Below are positions 59,118-64,000 of a DNA stretch of 64,000 nt, one piece after another; position 1 is the first letter of the stretch; each line of letters opens with the position of its first letter. Location: positions 1,444,501 through 1,508,500 of the forward strand of contig NZ_LBIQ01000030.1 in the NCBI RefSeq assembly GCF_001280515.1, written 5' to 3'. The notes under the pieces were generated by a model, which searched no databases, had not been told where the DNA came from, and saw only the letters and a list, made by a program, of their open reading frames with translations. Both the position numbers and the translations under genes were made by a program. The stretch is from Mangrovimonas sp. ST2L15 (GTDB taxonomy: Bacteria; Bacteroidota; Bacteroidia; Flavobacteriales; Flavobacteriaceae).

Positions 59118-60716
59118 CTATGCCTGTTCCTTTTTTCTTTTTCTGAATTTGTTAAATCCGTAACCTATAGCCATCAAAATCAGGAATGGAATGAAGTAGG
59201 AGGTTGGTTTGCCACTTCCATTTACGGTTGTAAACAAACGATCCCATCTTATTTTTTCTCCAATACCTTTGCCATGTTGATTATAACTCATCCAAATAAA
59301 GACGGGTTTGCCAACGATATGATCCATAGGAACATAACCCCAAGAACGAGCGTCTTGTGAGTTGTGACGGTTATCACCCATCATCCAGTAATAGTCTTGT
59401 TTAAATGTATAGGTCGAAGTTTGTTGTCCGTTTATAAAGATTTGATTGCCTTTAACCTGCAATTCATTGTTTTCATACTCAGTAATCAATCTTTTGTAAA
59501 GAGGCAAAACATCAGTGTTTAACTCAATAGTGGCACCAGCCTTAGGGATGTATAAAGGACCAAAGAAGTCATTATTCCAATTATAGGCTGGATCATGTGG
59601 GAACACACTACCTTCACGCTCTCCTTTTTCACGCATTAGAGGTTCTATTTTGGCAACATTGGGGTGGTTCTTAAATTTCTCGACGGTTTCATTAGTGATA
59701 CCAGGGAAATAACACACCGTGTAATTTTGATTGTAATGAGGGAAATCAGTGATGCCATATCGTTTAGACAGTTCGTAATTATCAAACGGACCATTTTTAG
59801 TTTCTACTTTATAGGAGAATTGTAATTTGGCTCGGTCTGGTAATTCGTTCTTTTGTCCATTAATATATACATAACCGTTACGTACTTCTAAAGAATCTCC
59901 AGGAATCCCTACACAGCGTTTTACGTAGTTGGTTTCTTTGTCTATCGGTTTTTTATAAGCTCTATTGGCAGGCTTGTACATGTTGTACAAAGTATCTACA
60001 GGCCAATTGAAAACAACTATATCATTGCGTTCTACGTTTTGAAATCCAGGTAATCGCAGATAAGGCAATTGAAACTTATTGATAAAGGAAGTCTTTTCTT
60101 CTTTTGCATTATCGTTGTATAGATATGATTTTGTTCCTAAAACAGGTATGGTATCATGAACCATTGGAGCTGCAAGAGTAGTCATGGGAATACGAGCGCC
60201 ATAGTGAAATTTGCTCACAAATAAGAAATCACCAACCAATAATGACTTCTCCAGTGAAGAAGTTGGAATGGTATAAGGTTGAATGAAATAGGTGTGAACA
60301 ATGGTTGCGGCCACAATGGCAAATAAAATGGAGCTTACCCAATCTCCAGTTGCTGTTTTAGGATGTAAATCCCTATTTTCTATATAAGTTAGATTGTCAC
60401 CCGCATAATTGAGGTAGTAATTATAAAAACCGAGACTTAAAATGGCTAGCCATGTATCGGTAGTAGAGCTTTTTCCAAAACTTCTGGCAGTTTCTACCCA
60501 AACTACAGGGAACATGATCAAGTTTACTATGGGAAGAAATAGAAGAATGGTCCACCACCAAGGTCTGTTGATGATTTTCATTAAAATGACAGCGTTGTAC
60601 ACAGGGATAAATGCTTCCCAAGCTTGCCTACCTGCTTTTTGATATAATTTCCAGGTTCCTAATCCATGAATTACTTGAATGATTAGGATAAAAATAAACC
60701 ACTGTACAAGAGTCAT
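59118..60716 (-). CDS. lepB: Signal peptidase I
   Basis: The 532-residue LepB has about five N-terminal hydrophobic segments before the enzyme domain. The catalytic dyad is Ser154 in IPTSSLEKSLL (IPTGSMEPTL in most families) and Lys266 in NYVKRCVGIPGDSLEV. A further conserved motif, MGDNRHNSQDARSWGYVP, is at about 446-463. Compared with E. coli there are large inserts between these blocks (about 110 residues between Ser and Lys and 180 from Lys to MGDNR). The extra N-terminal segments and inserts are usual in Bacteroidota. The gene belongs to the par-dapB unit. Confidence 0.94.
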   Translation of the reverse strand: MTLVQWFIFILIIQVIHGLGTWKLYQKAGRQAWEAFIPVYNAVILMKIINRPWWWTILLFLPIVNLIMFPVVWVETARSFGKSSTTDTWLAILSLGFYNYYLNYAGDNLTYIENRDLHPKTATGDWVSSILFAIVAATIVHTYFIQPYTIPTSSLEKSLLVGDFLFVSKFHYGARIPMTTLAAPMVHDTIPVLGTKSYLYNDNAKEEKTSFINKFQLPYLRLPGFQNVERNDIVVFNWPVDTLYNMYKPANRAYKKPIDKETNYVKRCVGIPGDSLEVRNGYVYINGQKNELPDRAKLQFSYKVETKNGPFDNYELSKRYGITDFPHYNQNYTVCYFPGITNETVEKFKNHPNVAKIEPLMREKGEREGSVFPHDPAYNWNNDFFGPLYIPKAGATIELNTDVLPLYKRLITEYENNELQVKGNQIFINGQQTSTYTFKQDYYWMMGDNRHNSQDARSWGYVPMDHIVGKPVFIWMSYNQHGKGIGEKIRWDRLFTTVNGSGKPTSYFIPFLILMAIGYGFNKFRKRKKEQA

Positions 60717-60781
60717 AATTATTTTCTTTTATTTTTTGGTTAGTGCAAGAACTGTTAAAATTGTTACTTTTCCAAGAGAAG

Positions 60782-61483
60782 TTAACCAATATTTAACACA
60801 TCTTTCATGGTGAAAACGCCTTTTTTGCCAACCAACCATTCAGCCGCAATAACTGCTCCTAGAGCAAAGCCATCTCTGCTATGTGCTGTGTGGGTCATTT
60901 CGATGGTGTCTGTTTTACTGCTATATGTAACCGTATGTGTACCGGGCACATTTTCGATTCTTTTGGCTGTAATTGGAACAGCATTTGGTGCTTCTTGATC
61001 CAATACCCACTCTGAGTAATTTTGGTGTTCCTTGATGATGCCTTCGGCAAGAGAAATTGCTGTTCCACTAGGAGCATCCAATTTTTGAGTGTGATGAATT
61101 TCTTCCATGGATACTTTATACTCATCAAGAGGTCCCATCAATCTGGCTAATGTTCTATTAAGTTCAAAGAAGATGTTCACGCCCAAGCTAAAATTGGAAG
61201 CATAAATAAATCCGCCATTTTCTTCTTCGCAAAGTGCCACGGCTTTATCATAGTTATGAAGCCACCCTGTAGTTCCCGAAACCACGGGTACATCGTGCTT
61301 TAGACAATTGGCGATATTAAAAAAGGCTGCATTAGGAACGCTAAAATCTATGGCAACATCTGCTTGAGTGATATCATACCCACCTTCATCCGAAGTGGCT
61401 ATAACTATCGAGTGTCCTCTTTGTTTGGCAATGGCTTCAATTGCTTTTCCCATTCTGCCATATCCTAGAAGCGCTATTTTCAT
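60782..61483 (-). CDS. dapB: 4-hydroxy-tetrahydrodipicolinate reductase
   Basis: DapB reduces dihydrodipicolinate with NAD(P)H in lysine and diaminopimelate synthesis. The 233 residues have a Rossmann start (KIALLGYGRMGKAIE), VVSGTTGWL, YASNFSLGVNIFFELN and the catalytic EIHHTQKLDAPSGTA (128-142, His130 or His131 with Lys134). It is slightly shorter than the E. coli enzyme, the usual Bacteroidota length. dapD, which uses the product of this step, is 39 kb away. Confidence 0.95.
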   Translation of the reverse strand: MKIALLGYGRMGKAIEAIAKQRGHSIVIATSDEGGYDITQADVAIDFSVPNAAFFNIANCLKHDVPVVSGTTGWLHNYDKAVALCEEENGGFIYASNFSLGVNIFFELNRTLARLMGPLDEYKVSMEEIHHTQKLDAPSGTAISLAEGIIKEHQNYSEWVLDQEAPNAVPITAKRIENVPGTHTVTYSSKTDTIEMTHTAHSRDGFALGAVIAAEWLVGKKGVFTMKDVLNIG

Positions 61484-61486
61484 AAT

Positions 61487-62110
61487 CTAAAATTTAAAAT
61501 TTAAAGTGAGGCCCACGTCTCCTTTGTTGTTCAAATCATTAATCTTATAGTGGGGCCTTACAGTCAATGCATCATCCACATTAAACTGCATAAGGTGAGC
61601 ATTTACATTGGCTTCTATGATATTTAAAACATAGAAACCTAAAGTAACCAGCAAGGAAATTTCCTTATTTCGTCTTAGTGTTTTTTGGGCTCTTACCAGA
61701 CCATCATCGGTTACTACTCCATAAAATTCATCAGTTGTATAACCTGCTAGTCTGCTTTTATAGGCATCCCTATAACGGTCATATTCTCTATCGTTATCAA
61801 AATAGAAATAAAGACCACCGCCAATGAATGCATACACTATAGGGATTTTCCAATATTTTTTATTGTAAGCTTGTCCTAAACCAGGTAAGATGGCTGAATA
61901 GAATGCTGCTTTGGAAGGCGCTAAGGGGTCAATAGGCTTTTTGTCCATTGCCGCTTGCTCCACCACTAAATCCTCTGTATCAATATAAGATTTGGATTTT
62001 CGTACGTTTTGCTGTTCTTCTGTTTTTTCCTCATCGTTTTCTTGAGAAAAACAGACTGGAATAACAGAGAAACAAAACAGAATTGTTATTATAAATAGCC
62101 TACTTGTCAC
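61487..62110 (-). CDS. DUF5683 domain protein
   Basis: The 207 residues include a signal peptide (RLFIITILFCFSVIPVCFSQ), an acidic segment, and a domain with PLAPSKAAFYSAILPGLGQA, then YNKKYWKIPIVYAFIGGGLY and ISLLVTLGFYVLNIIEANVN, two hydrophobic hairpins. The sequence defines DUF5683 and is of unknown function. The start is a GTG that overlaps the end of parB by 11 bases; I found no better start nearby. It always follows parB in Bacteroidota operons, which hints at an envelope role linked to division, though this is inference. Confidence 0.85.
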   Translation of the reverse strand: MTSRLFIITILFCFSVIPVCFSQENDEEKTEEQQNVRKSKSYIDTEDLVVEQAAMDKKPIDPLAPSKAAFYSAILPGLGQAYNKKYWKIPIVYAFIGGGLYFYFDNDREYDRYRDAYKSRLAGYTTDEFYGVVTDDGLVRAQKTLRRNKEISLLVTLGFYVLNIIEANVNAHLMQFNVDDALTVRPHYKINDLNNKGDVGLTLNFKF

Positions 62111-62999
62111 GTTTTACAAGTTTCATGATACGGTTAAAGTCTTCTTCGGAATGAAAGGGGATGGTAATATTTCCTTTTCCTTTATTAGATACCTTAACGC
62201 TAATTTTATGACCAAAGTATTCTGAGAATTCCTTAATTCCTTTCTTAATATATTTCGGAATTTCTTTTTCAATAGGTTCCTTCTCGGGAGTATCTGAATG
62301 AAAGTTTCTTACCAAAGCTTCAGTTTCTCTAACCGATAGTTTTTTGGTAATAATTTTCTCATATAAATCCAATTGATCTGTCTGATCTTCAATGTTGATT
62401 AAAGCTCTCCCGTGTCCCATACTGATGAAACCATCGCGCATCCCAGTTTGGATGATTGGGTCCAATTTCAACAATCTGAGGTAATTGGCTATGGTAGAAC
62501 GTTTTTTTCCCACACGATCACTCATTTGTTCTTGGGTCAAATTGATTTCGTCAATCAATCTTTGGTAAGAAAGAGCTATCTCTATAGGATCTAAATCTTG
62601 ACGTTGAATGTTTTCAACAAGCGCCATTTCCAATGATTCTTGGTCATTGGCAATTCGGATGTAAGCTGGAATAGATTCCAGTCCTAATAATTTAGAAGCG
62701 CGAAAACGGCGCTCTCCAGATACCAACTGGTATTTGTTGAAGTCTAGTTTTCTTACTGTTATGGGTTGAATAACACCTAATTCTCTAATGGAAGATGCAA
62801 GTTCTTTTAGAGATTCTTCGTTAAAATTTGTTCTAGGTTGAAAAGGATTGAGGTCTATGGCATTCATGTCCAATTCCACAATATTTCCTATAACCTGATC
62901 AGCATTTTTATCTTTTGCAGAAGAAATGTCGTTATCAGGATCTTTTAATAAGGCTGATAACCCTCTACCTAAAGCTTGTTTCTTCGTTGCCTTCGCCAT
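62100..62999 (-). CDS. parB: ParB/Spo0J family chromosome partition protein
   Basis: ParB binds parS sites and spreads as a CTP-dependent clamp to position the origin. The 299 residues start ALGRGLSALLKD (typical), then IDLNPFQPRTNFNEESLKEL, GVIQPITVRKL, the CTP motif ending GERRFRASK, VENIQRQDLDPIEIALSYQR and the helix-turn-helix TQEQMSDRVGKKRSTIANYL. The C-terminal dimer domain is short. It is 3 bp downstream of parA. I did not find a convincing parS site in this window. Confidence 0.95.
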   Translation of the reverse strand: MAKATKKQALGRGLSALLKDPDNDISSAKDKNADQVIGNIVELDMNAIDLNPFQPRTNFNEESLKELASSIRELGVIQPITVRKLDFNKYQLVSGERRFRASKLLGLESIPAYIRIANDQESLEMALVENIQRQDLDPIEIALSYQRLIDEINLTQEQMSDRVGKKRSTIANYLRLLKLDPIIQTGMRDGFISMGHGRALINIEDQTDQLDLYEKIITKKLSVRETEALVRNFHSDTPEKEPIEKEIPKYIKKGIKEFSEYFGHKISVKVSNKGKGNITIPFHSEEDFNRIMKLVKRDK

Positions 63000-63002
63000 A
63001 AA

Positions 63003-63767
63003 TTAGGAGTTTTTGGTAATGATTTCTTTCGCCAAACTTAAGTAATTTGAAGCACCTTTACTGGCTGCATCATAATTTATAATGCTTTCACCATAACTTG
63101 GGGCCTCACTCAAGCGTACATTTCGTTGAATAATGGTTTGAAAAACCATGTCGTTAAAATGCTTTTGTACTTCCTCAACCACTTGGTTTGAAAGTCTTAA
63201 CCTAGCATCGTACATGGTCAATAGTAAACCTTCGATATCCAACTTTTGGTTGTGGATTTTTTGAACACTTTTAATAGTATTTAATAGCTTACCTAAACCT
63301 TCCAATGCAAAATATTCGCATTGAATCGGAATAATTACAGAGTCGGCCGCAGTTAAAGCGTTCAACGTTAAAAGCCCTAAAGAAGGTGCGCAATCAATTA
63401 ATATAAAATCATAATCATTTTTGATGTCTGCCAAAGCCTTTTTTAGCATGTATTCTCTTTCATCCTTATCAATCAACTCGATCTCTATAGCCACAAGATC
63501 GATATGTGCTGGAACGACATCTAAATTGGGAGTGTCTGTATTAATAATAGCTTCCTTAACATGATTGGTATGCTCTAAAAGTTGATAGGTTCCAATCTCT
63601 ACGGATTCAACATCAATACCTAAACCTGAAGTGGCATTGGCTTGAGGGTCTGCATCGATAAGAAGCACTTTCTTTTCTAAAACTCCTAGTGAAGCAGCTA
63701 AATTAACTGAGGTAGTGGTCTTTCCAACACCTCCCTTTTGGTTAGCAATAGCTATAATTTTGCCCAT
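63003..63767 (-). CDS. parA: ParA family chromosome partition ATPase (Soj)
   Basis: A MinD/ParA-type ATPase of 254 residues that moves partition complexes along the nucleoid. It has the deviant Walker A KGGVGKTTT (11-19), the switch KVLLIDADPQANATSGLG and the Walker B-like FILIDCAPSLGLLTLNAL, then IPIQCEYFALEGL and RNVRLSEAPSYG. This is a chromosomal ParA. It begins the operon parA-parB-DUF5683-dapB-lepB-WbqC-DUF6122. Confidence 0.96.
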   Translation of the reverse strand: MGKIIAIANQKGGVGKTTTSVNLAASLGVLEKKVLLIDADPQANATSGLGIDVESVEIGTYQLLEHTNHVKEAIINTDTPNLDVVPAHIDLVAIEIELIDKDEREYMLKKALADIKNDYDFILIDCAPSLGLLTLNALTAADSVIIPIQCEYFALEGLGKLLNTIKSVQKIHNQKLDIEGLLLTMYDARLRLSNQVVEEVQKHFNDMVFQTIIQRNVRLSEAPSYGESIINYDAASKGASNYLSLAKEIITKNS

Positions 63768-63853
63768 TAAACGATTTGGTTTTAATAGCGTAAAAATACA
63801 ATTATTTATCAGTTTAGAAAACGTAAGTTGTTAACAGTATCTTAATTGATAAG

Positions 63854-63870
63854 TGCCTTATTTTAAGGCA
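63854..63870. repeat. Small palindrome in the parA divergent gap
   Basis: TGCCTTA and TAAGGCA form a perfect 7 bp inverted repeat with a 3-base spacer. No T run follows, so it does not look like a terminator; it might bind a regulator. Confidence 0.3.
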
Positions 63871-63884
63871 ATATTAACAATGCT

Positions 63885-63917
63885 TTGTGGGAACTTTTGT
63901 ATTAAGTTGTATCTTTA
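63885..63917 (+). promoter_or_regulatory. Promoter candidate of the right-edge gene
   Basis: TTG (63885-63887), a 22 bp spacer and TATCTTTA (63910-63917), one base off TAnnTTTG, 23 bp before the ATG at 63941. Confidence 0.45.
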
Positions 63918-63940
63918 ATCCACTATTTAAATCACAATTT

Positions 63941-64000
63941 ATGAATCAATTTTATCATCAATCTAAAATGATGCTGGCCAGTTTATTGTTTTTGGCCGTC
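63941..64000 (+). CDS. 5' end of a gene with a signal-like start (3' end outside window)
   Basis: Only 20 codons are visible: a short polar start, then MMLASLLFLAV, a hydrophobic core that may be the start of a signal peptide. It is divergent from parA with 173 bases between. The product cannot be identified. Confidence 0.55.
   Translation, partial: MNQFYHQSKMMLASLLFLAV

Noticed and set aside
61487-63940. A parS site near parA/parB
   Set aside because: No convincing 16 bp palindrome of the GTTTCACGTGAAAC type was found; the small palindrome at 63854 does not match it.
1-64000. CRISPR array, insertion sequence, prophage, tRNA or rRNA
   Set aside because: No regularly spaced repeats, transposase or integrase genes, phage genes or cloverleaf-like runs were seen; intergenic gaps are all under 300 bases.

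Overview
This AT-rich window reads as chromosomal DNA from a gliding-type member of the Flavobacteriaceae (Bacteroidota). The evidence is a gldI homologue, secreted proteins with type IX secretion (T9SS) signatures, OstA-like, DUF5606 and DUF349 proteins, the flavobacterial gene orders nrnA-gldI-PPIase, rel-fur-purA and parA-parB-DUF5683-dapB-lepB, and many promoters of the Bacteroidota form TTG-N17-23-TAnnTTTG. Genus and species cannot be named from sequence alone. I see no tRNA, rRNA, CRISPR array, insertion sequence, integrase or prophage gene.

Layout. 1-4119 (minus): a truncated secreted repeat protein and a two-gene ABC exporter. 4214-5275: an uncharacterised protein with protein-kinase-like signatures. 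5272-9361 (minus): a housekeeping run of sua5, cca, a GNAT acetyltransferase, heme A synthase and a PRiA4_ORF3 protein. 9372-21570: a cell-surface glycan cluster, probably lipooligosaccharide core, holding a pyruvyltransferase-like protein, about nine glycosyltransferases from several families, a polysaccharide deacetylase, a methyltransferase and a Kdo-kinase-like protein, with frequent strand switches and internal paralogues. 21620-24963: dapD, ruvX, def, a DUF5606 gene and mazG. 25214-31439 (minus): a DUF349 protein, aroE, two tandem DUF368 transporters and a TPR protein. 31583-42210 (minus): a class III aminotransferase with an OstA-like protein; purA-fur-rel; M48 peptidase, rRNA methyltransferase and DUF3810. 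42286-49705: pepD, then the PPIase-gldI-nrnA operon facing away from ndk, and a secreted M4 metalloprotease. 49761-51552 (minus): recF, a small lipoprotein and DUF721/DciA. 51686-58174 (plus): a YfgM-like TPR protein, ribH, twin small membrane proteins, mutL, two rhomboid proteases and an endonuclease/exonuclease/phosphatase (EEP) family protein. 58157-63767 (minus): parA to DUF6122. A new plus-strand gene is cut off at the right edge.

How it fits together. Envelope building dominates: the glycan cluster, the OstA-like protein, the DUF368 lipid-carrier transporters, periplasmic prolyl isomerases, signal peptidase, M48 and rhomboid proteases, and T9SS cargo. The rest is core growth machinery: tRNA modification and maturation, lysine/diaminopimelate synthesis (dapD, dapB), stringent response plus purine synthesis, and chromosome partition and repair. 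Gene packing is tight, with many 1-11 bp overlaps and no gene-free stretch over 300 bases. The most notable points are the kinase-like protein at 4214, the extra C-terminal module on the OstA-like protein, divergent promoters inside coding starts at 9321-9397, a perfect inverted repeat over the promoter of the DUF368 pair, and the poorly conserved MutL nuclease motifs.
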